DNA of 64,000 nucleotides from Bacteriovorax sp. Seq25_V (GCF_000447795.1 NZ_AUNI01000015.1:400189-464188), one strand, 5' to 3'; positions 43,320 through 53,205 are shown, counted from the stretch's first letter. The notes: generated by a model from the sequence alone, not told the origin. Numbers and translations are program-made.

Positions 43320-43345
43320 AAAGGGAGCTAAGCTCCCTTTTTTTA
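43320..43345. terminator. Bidirectional intrinsic terminator
   Basis: AAGGGAGC (43321-43328) and GCTCCCTT (43332-43339) form an 8-bp stem with loop TAA. On the plus strand a T-run (43338-43344) follows, and on the minus strand the A-rich left arm gives a T-run. It serves both the beta-rich protein and pilT. Confidence 0.88.
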
Positions 43346-44437
43346 TTCAATCATAAGTTTTTGCACAAAGTCACTCTTCGAGCGAACACTTTTCTCAGCT
43401 TCAGCTTTTGTAATAAGTCCTTTCTTATAAAGTTCCATAATATTCTGATCAAAACTCTGGCATTTTACACCAAGCTCATTAGTTCCACCCTTTTCAATGA
43501 TTTGGATGATTCTATCCATTGGTTCTTCTCCACGGATACATTCTTTTACTCCAGGGTTTGTCACCATGATTTCCTGTGCGATCACAACACCACGTTTGAC
43601 CTTTGTACTTTTAACCATTCGTTGAGAGATAGTAGCAAATAAAGAATCAGCAAGTCTCTTTCGTACGTCAATAAGTTCTTCTGGTGGGAACATTGATAGA
43701 ATTCTCCCAATAGTTGCTATCGCATCTGTCGTATGCACTGTTGCAAAAACAAGATGGCCAGTCTCCGATGCTTTTAGTGCTGTCGATATACTTTCGGCAT
43801 CTCTAAGCTCACCAATCAAAATAACATCTGGGTCTTGTCTCATTGCTGCACGTAAGGCAGATGTAAAGTCCTCTGTATCAGTTCCAATTTCACGCTGAGT
43901 AATTCTTGATTTCTTCTGTGGATGAAGAAATTCTATTGGATCCTCAATTGTTACAATATGTCGTGTTTCCGTTTCATTAATTTGATTTATCAATGCAGCT
44001 AGAGTTGTACTTTTCCCTGAACCAGTGGCTCCTGTAACAAGAATTAATCCACGTTTCTTGGTCACGATGGATTTTAGAATAGGACTTAGGTTTAAATCAT
44101 CAATCTCAGGAACGTTCATTGGAACGAGACGAAGAATCAACCCAATTTTATTACTATACCTAAAGAAGTTGTATCTAATACGACAAAGCTCTGGGATCTC
44201 ATAAACGAAGTCCAGGTCTTTGATGTGATCAAAATGTTCGAGTTCATGTTGTGGAAAGATAATATTGCAAATATCTTTTACATCCTCAAATTCGATATTT
44301 TTATTCGACTTAACTGGAACAAGCTCTCCTCTAATTCTTAAGCATGGAGGCTCCCCACTTCTAATATGGATATCACTCGCATTATTTTGAAGGGCAACAC
44401 TAATAAGAGAATTAAGGTTATTTAAACTAAAAGCCAT
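43343..44437 (-). CDS. pilT: Type IV pilus retraction ATPase PilT
   Basis: A 364-residue hexameric ATPase that drives pilus retraction and twitching. Walker A is ILVTGATGSGKSTTLAAL near residue 135, and the Asp box (TIEDPIEF) and the Walker B stretch DPDVILIGELRDAES follow. The AIRAAMRQDPD-type motif (here ALRAAMRQDPD) and the HTTDA His box are intact. Its neighbours are not pilus genes. In predatory bdellovibrios type IV pili take part in prey attachment; that role here is inference. Confidence 0.93.
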   Translation of the reverse strand: MAFSLNNLNSLISVALQNNASDIHIRSGEPPCLRIRGELVPVKSNKNIEFEDVKDICNIIFPQHELEHFDHIKDLDFVYEIPELCRIRYNFFRYSNKIGLILRLVPMNVPEIDDLNLSPILKSIVTKKRGLILVTGATGSGKSTTLAALINQINETETRHIVTIEDPIEFLHPQKKSRITQREIGTDTEDFTSALRAAMRQDPDVILIGELRDAESISTALKASETGHLVFATVHTTDAIATIGRILSMFPPEELIDVRKRLADSLFATISQRMVKSTKVKRGVVIAQEIMVTNPGVKECIRGEEPMDRIIQIIEKGGTNELGVKCQSFDQNIMELYKKGLITKAEAEKSVRSKSDFVQKLMIE

Positions 44438-44516
44438 TAAGATCCTTTAAATTGTCAAAAATAGAGATTTGTTCTATGCTAAGTTATCGGATAAATTAAA
44501 ATTGAGTTTAAAATAA

Positions 44517-45515
44517 ATGACTAAAAAGATTTTGATTATAAGATTCTCAAGTTTTGGCGATATTATTCAGAATATGGCCGTTTTGCCGTATTTAAAGCCA
44601 GAGTTTGAAGTTCATTGGTTGGTGAAACAAGAGTTCGCAGGATTAGTATCGTTATCCGAGAGTGTCGATCAGGTAATATCTTTTTCAAAGAAAGAAGGGG
44701 TTATCGGACTTATTAAGCTTGCAATTAGATTACGTAAGAGCGGTTATACTCATCTTTATGATGCACACTCAAATATTAGATCCAGTATCTTTACTTTATT
44801 TTTTAAAACATTTTCAGATATTAATTATAAAATTAGATCGAAAGAAAGACTCAAGAGAATTTTACTTTTTACTTTTAAGGTTAATAAATTTCCAAAACCT
44901 TTCAAAGGTGCTCTCTCGTTCATTGACCCGATAAGAGATTGGATTAGTGACCATGGGAAAGAAGAGAGGGGAGATCGTTGGCAGTTTGATGAAGAAGTGA
45001 AGTCTAAAGTTGGAAGTCTTCTTTTAGAAACAGGGCTTAAAGACTTTATTACAATTGCTCCTTCTGCAGCTTGGGAAATGAAACGATGGCCAATTGATCA
45101 TTGGAAAGAACTTTGTCGTGATTTATCTGAATATCAAATTGTCGTTCTCGGCGGACCAAGCGATGATTTTTGCCAAGATATCGCAGATGTTGCTCCAGAT
45201 AGAGTTTTTAATTTTGCGGGAAAGACAAACCTAACAGAAAGTAGTTATCTTGTTCAGCAGTCAAAAGCATGTATTAGTGCCGATACAGGAATTCTTCACG
45301 TCGCTGATACTCTTCATATTCCAACTCTTGCACTTATTGGCCCAACGGCATTTGGCTTTCCTAGCGCATCGACATCAAAAGTCTGTGAAGTTGATTTGGC
45401 TTGTCGACCTTGTACAAAGGATGGAAGTGGAAAATGCACTCAAGATGTATATCAAAAGTGCATGGTTGATATTAAGCCCCAAGGAGTGGCATCACTCCTC
45501 AGAAGTATTCTTTGA
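44517..45515 (+). CDS. Glycosyltransferase family 9 (heptosyltransferase-like)
   Basis: A 332-residue GT9 enzyme that adds heptose or a similar sugar during LPS core building. The N-terminal Rossmann half begins KILIIRFSSFGDIIQNMAVLPYL, the WaaF/WaaC signature with the SSxGD motif. The C-terminal half has the donor site ISADTGILHVADTL and a cysteine cluster (CRPCTKDGSGKCTQD) near the end. It has no strong ribosome binding site. Its 3' end overlaps the convergent deaminase-like gene by 24 bp, where a 7-bp hairpin lies. Confidence 0.85.
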   Translation: MTKKILIIRFSSFGDIIQNMAVLPYLKPEFEVHWLVKQEFAGLVSLSESVDQVISFSKKEGVIGLIKLAIRLRKSGYTHLYDAHSNIRSSIFTLFFKTFSDINYKIRSKERLKRILLFTFKVNKFPKPFKGALSFIDPIRDWISDHGKEERGDRWQFDEEVKSKVGSLLLETGLKDFITIAPSAAWEMKRWPIDHWKELCRDLSEYQIVVLGGPSDDFCQDIADVAPDRVFNFAGKTNLTESSYLVQQSKACISADTGILHVADTLHIPTLALIGPTAFGFPSASTSKVCEVDLACRPCTKDGSGKCTQDVYQKCMVDIKPQGVASLLRSIL

Positions 45516-47147
45516 TTCAATTTTCTTTCTCATTGTCCATAGAAGATGACTTATATATGGACGACGGTCTTCTTTGGCTGTGATCATTAAGAGTTTTGTG
45601 ATTTTAAGTTTACCTGGATCAGAGAAAAGTAGAATTAGCATTTCTTGAATGAAGTTAGTACTTAGAGTGATGTAGTTATCTGTTCCCACTCCAAGTCTTA
45701 AACCTTTCTTCTCCCACCATGAAAATGGATGATCTTTATAATCGGGGAATGCGCCTGTCAGTTTTAAGTTTGATGATGGTAGTGCCACAAGTGATACATT
45801 CTTATGTATCATACGATTTAAAATATCATGCTGATAATGTTCGACTTCTCGTGCCGTATGAAATTTTGTCTTTAAAAAAGAAATTTTCTCTTCATCATTC
45901 AGTGGAATACCTTCGTAGAGCTTTTCTTTGATCTCTGGATCGTGCCATTCCATGTCTTCAAGTTCTTCCCATTCAAGTGATTTTTTGAGAATTTGTTGAT
46001 GCTTTAAATTTTTATCCATCACTCTTTGGTAAAGTCTATGGAAGTAGTAGTTTGGATTGATACCAAGGCTTAGTCCGTGCTCTAGGGTGTCAATATGCCA
46101 AATATTCATAGCATTATCTACAGACTGAATACCCTTTCTTAAATTCTTCCAAGTTTCTCCGTGGTGACTTCTAATCTTCATTCCGTGGTATTGAAGTTTT
46201 CTAAGTCCGCCTTTTAGTTCTTTGAAGTGTGCTTTACGATAAAGTTCTTTTTCGTCACCAACTGTATCTATTTCTTTTAGGTATTTTCTAATGTGAGGAT
46301 ACTTGTCCATAATCTCTAAAAGAGAGTTTACTTGTGCTTCAAAGTGCTCTTTCTTTGTTGAATATGAGTCAGAGTCAAAGAAATTTAATTCCTTCCTAAA
46401 ACTAGGAGACAGCGTAAAATCAAAACAATCAACTTCAGACTGAAACTTTTTAAATCCTTCATAAAGACCAATAACCACATCTTCTTCTGTTACATTTTCA
46501 AGACCTGGGATTTGTTCTGCATCCATCTTATTAGCACGAGAGAGAGTAAATTTAAGTCTAATATTTCCAACATTGTACTTTTCGTAAAGTTCTTTTGCCA
46601 TGTGATAGGCTGCATCGAAGTGAGCTTCTCGAGAAGTCAGAATTAATTTAGCGAGAAAAAGAATTTTTAGGTAAGTCCCAAATTGTTCGCCATCTTTAAG
46701 ACGAATAAGATCATCAACATCTTCAACTGACTCAATAGGAATTGAATCTTCTCCATACACCGCTTGAATTTGCTTTTCATAGATGGCCCTATCTTTTCCT
46801 TCAAGAAGTTTTTTGAGACGAGGATAGATGAACTCAGCACTCAAAGAACCTGTAAGGTGAATGTGCTCTTCATGATAAGGAAGAGGAAATTTCTGAAAGA
46901 AATTAAAAATTACCTCTGCCATTGGGTGACCAAGTAGTGTATTAATATCAACTTCATCAACCTGGAAAGCTGCAAGAAGAGTGATGAACTCATTAAGAGT
47001 TTTTTGAACAGGGGGATTTTCTAACACGACTTCGCTATAGCCCAAGAGCTCTAATGTATCAGATAGATTAATACCATTGGTTTCACTGATAATTTTTGTC
47101 AGTTCTTCCTCAAGTGTAATAATGATTTGTTCTTTTTTCTTAGCCAT
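45492..47147 (-). CDS. Adenosine deaminase-like metal-dependent hydrolase
   Basis: A 551-residue amidohydrolase, longer than a typical adenosine deaminase (330-360 aa). The N-terminal metal site is HIHLTGSLSAEF near residue 100. Later blocks are MKIRSHHGETW, HIDTLEHGLSLG, SSNLKLTG and LRLGVGTDNYITLST, which match the deaminase metal and catalytic positions. An added N-terminal region of about 95 residues and a middle insertion make it larger. It could deaminate adenosine-like nucleosides or AMP. It begins inside the end of the J-domain gene (8-nt overlap). Confidence 0.82.
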   Translation of the reverse strand: MAKKKEQIIITLEEELTKIISETNGINLSDTLELLGYSEVVLENPPVQKTLNEFITLLAAFQVDEVDINTLLGHPMAEVIFNFFQKFPLPYHEEHIHLTGSLSAEFIYPRLKKLLEGKDRAIYEKQIQAVYGEDSIPIESVEDVDDLIRLKDGEQFGTYLKILFLAKLILTSREAHFDAAYHMAKELYEKYNVGNIRLKFTLSRANKMDAEQIPGLENVTEEDVVIGLYEGFKKFQSEVDCFDFTLSPSFRKELNFFDSDSYSTKKEHFEAQVNSLLEIMDKYPHIRKYLKEIDTVGDEKELYRKAHFKELKGGLRKLQYHGMKIRSHHGETWKNLRKGIQSVDNAMNIWHIDTLEHGLSLGINPNYYFHRLYQRVMDKNLKHQQILKKSLEWEELEDMEWHDPEIKEKLYEGIPLNDEEKISFLKTKFHTAREVEHYQHDILNRMIHKNVSLVALPSSNLKLTGAFPDYKDHPFSWWEKKGLRLGVGTDNYITLSTNFIQEMLILLFSDPGKLKITKLLMITAKEDRRPYISHLLWTMRKKIESKNTSEE

Positions 47148-48096
47148 TTTTATTTGTCCTTAATGTATATTCTGTCTGAATCTTATCAAAGTTTTCACGA
47201 AGTCTTTTATCGATGCTGTCGGTTTTTTCAGCAAAGGTCCACTTGTCGGGATGATAGAGAGCAAGTAATCGCTTGTGCTTTTTTTTAAGAAGATCCTGAT
47301 CTTCCTCATTATATAGCTGTCTCAATTTTTTATCATCAAGAAATGATAGGGGGGCGACGATGTCGATATTTTTCTTTAGTTTTGACATGAATTCATCATA
47401 CTCGAAGATTTTTACAATGTTTATTGTTGAGAAATCAGCTGAACCTGTTACGATATACTCTTCAACTGAGGCTAGCCATTCTTGGTTTTGTTCTTTCTTG
47501 ATTGTAAGTACAATATTTTGTTGCAGTTCTTCGAGGGAGCACTGAAGTTTTTTTGCGATAATTTGAAGATCTGCAATAGCTCTAGTGAGAACGATAAATG
47601 AAAGATGGGAGATATATTTATCAATATTGATCCCTTTCATCGGGAAAGCTTCAAGTAGAAAATTTTTAGTTAATGTTTCTTTTACAAGTTTTACAATTTT
47701 ATCGACATCAACTTCTTGTGAAAGATTTTTTGAAATGCTTGTCTGAATCTTTGTGATTCTCTTTCCAGCTCCCCATTCGAGCTCTTTTTTTAGTTCGATA
47801 AAATAATTTTTTTCTTCATCGCTGGCAAAGAAATGATTCTCAGTAAGGTAATCAAATTCTCCACGTTTTGATTTAACTGAACTTGCTTGTTGGCCTTGGG
47901 ATGAGCCTACTGTTGTCGAACCCATTCTTTCTTGCTTTCGACGAATGAGGTCTTCAAACTCATCTTTTGTATAATTCTTTTTTTGAGGTGTCCCTAAAAA
48001 AGAGAGAAAGAAATCTCGAATAAGGGGTGCGAAAGTGTAAATCACAAAAATGGCAATTAATGCTAGTGTGATATTTGAAATTATTTTTGGTAACAT
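47140..48096 (-). CDS. Membrane-anchored protein with C-terminal J domain
   Basis: A 318-residue protein with one N-terminal membrane helix (ISNITLALIAIFVIYTFAPLI) and a long helical middle. The last about 65 residues are a J domain with the key HPD motif in LLALYHPDKWTFAE near residue 280. It should recruit DnaK to the inner membrane, as DjlA-type proteins do. The stop of this gene is overlapped by the deaminase-like gene start, so the two are co-translated. It is divergent from the enolase-superfamily gene. Confidence 0.78.
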   Translation of the reverse strand: MLPKIISNITLALIAIFVIYTFAPLIRDFFLSFLGTPQKKNYTKDEFEDLIRRKQERMGSTTVGSSQGQQASSVKSKRGEFDYLTENHFFASDEEKNYFIELKKELEWGAGKRITKIQTSISKNLSQEVDVDKIVKLVKETLTKNFLLEAFPMKGINIDKYISHLSFIVLTRAIADLQIIAKKLQCSLEELQQNIVLTIKKEQNQEWLASVEEYIVTGSADFSTINIVKIFEYDEFMSKLKKNIDIVAPLSFLDDKKLRQLYNEEDQDLLKKKHKRLLALYHPDKWTFAEKTDSIDKRLRENFDKIQTEYTLRTNKNG

Positions 48097-48139
48097 AAAA
48101 AATACCTTTTTGGTTTATTTTATCTTTATTGGATGTTTT

Positions 48140-49138
48140 ATGAAATGGGAAATAGATACTTTATCTGCAAAATTGAAGACAACTTGGAAAATAGCAGGTG
48201 CGGAAGTTAAACAGAAGCAAATCTTTTTAGTCAAATTTACGAATGGAAAATATGAGGGACTTGGAGAAGTTTCCTATTCTAGTAAAGAGGAAATTTCTAG
48301 AGCTTCGCTTGAAGCGGATTTGGATACATTCTCATATGCTTACAAAGATGCGAATGTTTCACAGTTTTCAGATCTTACAAGACTACTTGATGGACTAGAA
48401 TTTGAAGTTGAGCAACTACGTTTTGCAATCGAAGCTGCTTTTCTTGATTACTTAAGTGAAGCCACAGAGATATCGAAGTGGAGAATTTTAGGGACAAATA
48501 CAATTAGTAGCATTCAATCAATGGCATCAATTGGTCTATTTTCTTCTACAGCAGAAGGGGAGAAGCTTCTTGCTGAGAATGCACAATCAAATATTTTAAA
48601 AGTTAAAATCTCTAAAGAAACATTCAATGAGCAAGTAGATTTCATAAATTCATGTGACAAAAAAATTGTTCTTGATGCAAATGAATCATGGGGTTCAGAT
48701 TTAGATAGTTTTGTTGAATCGATTAAAAAGTTGGACCTTACAAAAATACTATTAGTTGAGCAACCATTTGGTAGATACAATGTTCAAGAGCACCAGAAGT
48801 TAAAAGAACTGGGTCTCATTCAAGTGTTTCTCGATGAATCAATTGCAGATCATAAGCATTTAAATGCTTTTTTAGATATCTGTGATGGGGTTGTTTTAAA
48901 AAGTGCCAAAAGTAAATCTATTCCAAGGATTCTCTCTCAATTAACACAAGCAAGGAACCTTGGCCTGAAAACAATGCTTGGTTGTATGGTGGAATCTAGT
49001 GTTGGGATAGCTTCTCTCTTTTCTGTCGCTTATGGTTTTGATTACTATGACTTTGATGGATTTACAAAAATAGAAGTAGATAAATATGATCGAGTATTCT
49101 GGGATAATGGGAAAGTCGTTTTGTCAGGAATGAATTAA
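48140..49138 (+). CDS. Enolase-superfamily epimerase (L-Ala-D/L-Glu epimerase-like)
   Basis: A 332-residue enzyme of the muconate-lactonizing group. The N-terminal cap domain precedes a barrel with the catalytic Lys in ILKVKISK (about residue 155), metal ligands in IVLDANESW, LLVEQPFGR and FLDESIADH, and the second Lys in VVLKSAKSKS (about residue 255). That set fits dipeptide epimerases that recycle murein L-Ala-D-Glu, although OSB synthase is an alternative. The ATG at 48140 is used; the longer frame to 48050 overlaps the divergent gene. A murein transglycosylase gene lies 70 bp downstream. Confidence 0.75.
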   Translation: MKWEIDTLSAKLKTTWKIAGAEVKQKQIFLVKFTNGKYEGLGEVSYSSKEEISRASLEADLDTFSYAYKDANVSQFSDLTRLLDGLEFEVEQLRFAIEAAFLDYLSEATEISKWRILGTNTISSIQSMASIGLFSSTAEGEKLLAENAQSNILKVKISKETFNEQVDFINSCDKKIVLDANESWGSDLDSFVESIKKLDLTKILLVEQPFGRYNVQEHQKLKELGLIQVFLDESIADHKHLNAFLDICDGVVLKSAKSKSIPRILSQLTQARNLGLKTMLGCMVESSVGIASLFSVAYGFDYYDFDGFTKIEVDKYDRVFWDNGKVVLSGMN

Positions 49139-49208
49139 ATTCCAGGTGTTACTTTCTCAATATTTAATTACAATAGAGTATATAAAAAATAATTATTAGG
49201 AGTTAGCC

Positions 49209-50720
49209 TTGTCTCGTTATCATTCATTAGCCTTAACTTTATTACTAACTTCATGTGGTCAGTTTATGACTCGTGATCAGATTGCAATGAAGAATGCGCA
49301 AGTTGATGAAATGCCAGTTAACGCTAATGCAACAGTACCAGTTACACTTCCTAAAAATATTTCTATAAAGAGTCTTACGAGTGATGAAGTTTCAAGACAA
49401 ATAAGTTCTACAACGAAGCCTATATTTGATCACATTCACGATCTTGATCTAGACTATAAGCAAAAGCATTTTGACTTTTGGATCGGTTATTTTTCGAAGA
49501 AAGAAAAAGAACGTTTTATTCGTCATGCAAGAAATGGGGCGAAGTATAGAAGTGTAATTAATCAAATCCTAACTTCTCATGGGCTACCAACTGATCTATT
49601 TTATGTTGGTCTAATTGAGAGTGGATATAATACTCATATAAGAAGTCATGCATCTGCCGTAGGCCCTTGGCAGTTTATTAAAGGAACTGCCACAAGATAT
49701 GGACTAAGAGTTGATTCACAAGTAGATGAGAGATCTCACATTATAAAGGCAACAGAAGCAGCTGCTAGTTACTTCAAAGATCTTTATAATATTTTTGGTT
49801 CATGGGAATTAGCTCTTTGCGCTTATAATGCTGGAGAGTATAGAATCATTAATGCAATTAGAAAGGGTAATACTCGTGACTATAAAGAACTTGTTAAGAA
49901 GAAATTGATTCCAAAGGAGACAATTTTCTATATTCCTAAAGTAGCTGCAGCACGTGAATTATATGAAGACTCCAAAAAATATGGACTTAGTTTACCGAGC
50001 AGAATTGATAGCCCATTTGAAAAAGTTAAGTCGGTGAAGGTATCAAGTTCTTTCGATCTTTATAAAAAAGCAAAAGAATTAAATGTTTCATTAAGTACAT
50101 TTAAGGCATTGAATCCAGACTTGAGACAAAGATGGGTTAAAGTATCTAAGCGTAAGGGACAGGTTGTATTTGTTCCAACTTCAAAACATACTGACTTTTC
50201 TGCATTAAAAGATATTGATGTTGTAAGAGTTTCGAGTTCAGATAGTAAAGTAAAGAAAAAAGTTTATCGCGTGAAAAGAGGTGATAATCTAATCACAATA
50301 TCAAAGAGACTTGGTGTCGATGTTAATACATTAAAAAAGATTAATGGTATTAGTGGTTCTAAAATTTATGTGGGCCAAAAATTAAAGGTTCACAAAAAAG
50401 CTAGAGAAGTCGCTTCAAATAACGCAACAACATATAGAGTAAGACCTGGTGATAATCTTTATCATATTTCACGTATGTTCAAACTTAGTATTACTGAATT
50501 AAAGAAAATGAACTCTTTAAGATCATCAAAGCTATACGTTGGTCAACAACTTTTAGTTAAAGCTCAAACTAGTAAGTACCGTGTGAGACGCGGGGATAAT
50601 CTTACAAAGATTTCAAAGAAATTTGGGGTTACGGTAGGTGAAATAAAGAAAGTAAATGATCTGGACTCAAATATTGTTTATTCTGGACAAGTTTTAACAA
50701 TACTAAGAGATGAGGGATAG
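49209..50720 (+). CDS. mltD: Membrane-bound lytic murein transglycosylase with LysM repeats (MltD-like)
   Basis: A 503-residue lipoprotein (lipobox L-L-T-S-C near residue 15) that cleaves peptidoglycan glycan strands. The GH23 domain has catalytic Glu137 in YVGLIESGYNTHIRS and GPWQFIKGTATRYG, the family's Gln-Phe motif. Three LysM domains follow, each starting YRVxxGDNL (about residues 354, 410 and 457), with a fourth, degenerate copy before them. The start is TTG with AGGAG 7 nt upstream. It probably remodels the cell's own wall; a role against prey is inference. Confidence 0.92.
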   Translation: MSRYHSLALTLLLTSCGQFMTRDQIAMKNAQVDEMPVNANATVPVTLPKNISIKSLTSDEVSRQISSTTKPIFDHIHDLDLDYKQKHFDFWIGYFSKKEKERFIRHARNGAKYRSVINQILTSHGLPTDLFYVGLIESGYNTHIRSHASAVGPWQFIKGTATRYGLRVDSQVDERSHIIKATEAAASYFKDLYNIFGSWELALCAYNAGEYRIINAIRKGNTRDYKELVKKKLIPKETIFYIPKVAAARELYEDSKKYGLSLPSRIDSPFEKVKSVKVSSSFDLYKKAKELNVSLSTFKALNPDLRQRWVKVSKRKGQVVFVPTSKHTDFSALKDIDVVRVSSSDSKVKKKVYRVKRGDNLITISKRLGVDVNTLKKINGISGSKIYVGQKLKVHKKAREVASNNATTYRVRPGDNLYHISRMFKLSITELKKMNSLRSSKLYVGQQLLVKAQTSKYRVRRGDNLTKISKKFGVTVGEIKKVNDLDSNIVYSGQVLTILRDEG

Positions 50721-50752
50721 TCAAAACTTAAAGACTTCAATATACTAATCGT

Positions 50753-51886
50753 ATGAGAATAGGTTTTGATGCCAAGAGAGCATTTCATAATTTTAGGGGA
50801 TTAGGTAATTATTCGAGAGATTTAATCGCCGGTCTTAATCGTTATTATCCAAATGATGAGTATTTTCTTTTTACGCCACCTTTTAGTGATGATCGTGCTA
50901 AAAAGTGGCTAGATCAATATAGTAAGCTCAATGTTGTTGAGCCTTCAGGTTTTTTTAATCGTAAATTTTCAAGTGTCTGGAGAAGTTTATTTCTAACTGA
51001 AGACATTGATAAAAAGCAGCTTGATATCTTCCATGGGCTTAGTCACGAACTTCCAAAAGGAATTGAAAAGTCTAATGTCAGATCGATAGTTACTATTCAT
51101 GACCTTATTTTTATGCGCTATCCAAACTTTTTTCCTTGGATTGATCGTCAAGTTTATCTCAAAAAATTTAAGTATGCCTGTGAAAGTTCTGATCTTGTGA
51201 TTGCGATTTGTGAGCAAACAAAGAGAGATCTCGTTAGCTTTCTCAATGTCGATGAAAAGAAAATTCGTGTTGTTTACCAATCTTGTAATCCACGCTTTTA
51301 CACTCCTCTCGAAGAGGAAGAAATAAATACTGTGCTAAGAAGGTATGGGGTGGGTAAGAACTTTATTTTATACGTTGGGGCAATTGAAGAACGTAAGAAT
51401 GCATTAAGTCTAGTCAAGGCCTATGCGAGCCTTAAAAAATCAATTAATCATGAGCTTATTTTAATCGGTAATGGTGGTGATTATAAAACTGAGGTTGAGA
51501 ATTATATAGCAAGTAAAGGCCTAGGGAATCGAGTAAAAATTCTTACGACTGTTGATAACGCGGACCTTCCTGCATTTTATCAGGGGAGTAGCTTGTTTTG
51601 CTATCCTTCTTTTTTTGAAGGTTTTGGGATTCCAATTATAGAGGCTTTGTATTCAAAAACTCCAGTTATTACATCTGAAGGATCTTGTTTTCCTGAAGCA
51701 GGTGGACCTAACTCTATTTATATTGACCCTAAAAGTGTTGAGCAAATCGCAAGCGCGATAGAGCGTGTCTTAACGGATAGTGAACTGCGTTTTGATATGG
51801 TTGAAAATGGCCGTAATTTTGTTGAGAAATTTCACCGCAGTAAGACTTCTGAAAATATTATGAATGTTTACAGAGAACTTGTTTAG
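50753..51886 (+). CDS. Glycosyltransferase family 4
   Basis: A 377-residue retaining GT-B enzyme. It starts MRIGFDAKRAFHNFRGLGNY, a form common in envelope-glycan GT4 enzymes. The donor-site strand FILYVGAIEERKNALSLVKAY and the EX7E-type motif region FFEGFGIPIIEALYSKTPVI are clear. The sugar and acceptor are unknown. It has no evident ribosome binding site. Its stop overlaps the exbD stop by 4 nt, within an 11-bp hairpin. Confidence 0.85.
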   Translation: MRIGFDAKRAFHNFRGLGNYSRDLIAGLNRYYPNDEYFLFTPPFSDDRAKKWLDQYSKLNVVEPSGFFNRKFSSVWRSLFLTEDIDKKQLDIFHGLSHELPKGIEKSNVRSIVTIHDLIFMRYPNFFPWIDRQVYLKKFKYACESSDLVIAICEQTKRDLVSFLNVDEKKIRVVYQSCNPRFYTPLEEEEINTVLRRYGVGKNFILYVGAIEERKNALSLVKAYASLKKSINHELILIGNGGDYKTEVENYIASKGLGNRVKILTTVDNADLPAFYQGSSLFCYPSFFEGFGIPIIEALYSKTPVITSEGSCFPEAGGPNSIYIDPKSVEQIASAIERVLTDSELRFDMVENGRNFVEKFHRSKTSENIMNVYRELV

Positions 51887-51896
51887 TTCTCTGTAA
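51868..51896. terminator. Bidirectional hairpin across overlapping stops
   Basis: TTACAGAGAAC (51868-51878) pairs perfectly with GTTCTCTGTAA (51886-51896), with a 7-nt loop that contains most of the shared TTAG stop overlap. It encodes the C-termini of both the GT4 and ExbD proteins. No T-run follows, so it may act as a brake or an RNA end protector. Confidence 0.55.
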
Positions 51897-52272
51897 TAAG
51901 TGATAAATTGCTTAGATTTAATTTCTTTAGAATATCGAGAATTTTAACTAATCTTTGATATTGAACTTCTTTATCCACTCTAAGATCAATTGGCGTTTCT
52001 TTATTTTTGATATCCGTAAGTTGTGCTTCAAGCTCTTCTGGACTTAGGTTTTTTCCATCTAGTGCTGTTTGATCTTTGTTTACTTCGATCACAATTGTTT
52101 TAGTTTGAGCACTAACAGCTTCTCCAGATTCTGTTTTGGGAAGACTTAGGAGTAGTGCCAGTTCTGATTTCTTAAAGACTGTTGAAGTCATAAAGAATAT
52201 TAAAAGAAGAAAAACAACGTCAATAAGCGGGGTTATATCTGTAGAAACTTCTTGTCTAGATCGTCTCGCCAT
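51883..52272 (-). CDS. exbD: ExbD/TolR-family proton channel subunit
   Basis: A 129-residue protein with one N-terminal membrane helix containing the key Asp: TDITPLIDVVFLLLIFFMTS. The rest is a periplasmic domain. Together with ExbB it harvests proton motive force for outer-membrane transport or envelope tension. It begins 3 nt after the exbB stop. No tonB or tolA gene is beside it, so its partner lies elsewhere. Confidence 0.9.
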   Translation of the reverse strand: MARRSRQEVSTDITPLIDVVFLLLIFFMTSTVFKKSELALLLSLPKTESGEAVSAQTKTIVIEVNKDQTALDGKNLSPEELEAQLTDIKNKETPIDLRVDKEVQYQRLVKILDILKKLNLSNLSLITEN

Positions 52273-52275
52273 AAC

Positions 52276-52794
52276 TTAAAGAACCTTTGATAATGTCTTC
52301 TTTTCTAAAACATTTTCCAATTTATCTAGCATTCCTAGAAGATAGTTGTGACCAACATAATGTGGAATCGCTACAATCATTCCACCAACAGTAGTAATAA
52401 GCGCCATCGAAATTCCTTGTGCAAAATTTGAAGGGTTATTGAGACCTGTTTGTGACATCACATGAAACGCTGTTAAAACCCCTAGTACTGTTCCAAGAAG
52501 CCCAAGTAGAGGTGATATTGTCGCGATAATCTTAATCGTATTTAGACCTTTTTCTGCTTTCGTTACATGCGTTGATACAATTTGTTTTGTCAGCTCAATG
52601 ATTGAAGATGCGTCACTCGTTTGTGTCAGTCCTTTCAAGTCCTCTTTTAAAGTATCTGCTGTATTATCTGTTGATTTTAATTCAAGAGATAGGAAATACA
52701 GTTTTGATAGCATTAGTGCCCAACCAATAATATTAAGAAGTACCAGTAGGTACATAATTGGTCCACCTTGCTCAATGTATTCAAATAATCTCAT
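52276..52794 (-). CDS. exbB: ExbB/TolQ-family proton channel subunit
   Basis: A 172-residue inner-membrane protein with three helices: MYLLVLLNIIGWALMLSKLYF, IATISPLLGLLGTVLGVLTAF and ISMALITTVGGMIVAIPHYVG. The TLLGL-type glycine motif and the conserved TT/TG threonine helix line the proton path. It is shorter than E. coli ExbB (244), like other compact members. It is the first gene of the exbBD pair. Confidence 0.9.
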   Translation of the reverse strand: MRLFEYIEQGGPIMYLLVLLNIIGWALMLSKLYFLSLELKSTDNTADTLKEDLKGLTQTSDASSIIELTKQIVSTHVTKAEKGLNTIKIIATISPLLGLLGTVLGVLTAFHVMSQTGLNNPSNFAQGISMALITTVGGMIVAIPHYVGHNYLLGMLDKLENVLEKKTLSKVL

Positions 52795-52932
52795 ATATTT
52801 CTCCTAATAATTATTCTCTTTTATTTTAAATGATAATGGATATTTAGCAATAAATTTAAATTTTACCCTTGTGCTTTTGATTTTTAACACCATCTTACAA
52901 GTGTAGGAAGGAAAGTGATAGAGGAGGTTCAT

Positions 52933-53193
52933 ATGCTACACAATCTCGTTTTCCACCATGTTGATAAGTCTCAAAACTTTCAAGATTTCATTGAGAGAAA
53001 ATTCCAAAAAATTCAAAGAAAATTTAAAGATCTTATGAATGTTAAAATGAATATTGAGAAAGTAGGTCAAGATTTCATGTTTAAAATGATTCTTGAGAGA
53101 TATGGTCAACCAGTAGTTCTTCATAGTGTTGATCACAACCCTTATAAAGCTGCTTCAAAAGTTTTTTCTAAGGCATCTGCCCTTAGAAATTAA
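52933..53193 (+). CDS. Ribosome hibernation factor (HPF/RaiA-like)
   Basis: An 86-residue protein with the HPF/RaiA beta-alpha-beta fold: LVFHHVDKSQNFQDFIERKF, FKDLMNVKMNIEK and VDHNPYKAASKVFSKASAL. Such proteins block 70S ribosomes in stationary phase. It is short, near the size of E. coli HPF. A strong GGAGG sits 5 nt before the ATG at 52933. A dyad hairpin follows the stop. Confidence 0.65.
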   Translation: MLHNLVFHHVDKSQNFQDFIERKFQKIQRKFKDLMNVKMNIEKVGQDFMFKMILERYGQPVVLHSVDHNPYKAASKVFSKASALRN

Positions 53194-53205
53194 TCCCTCC
53201 AATAG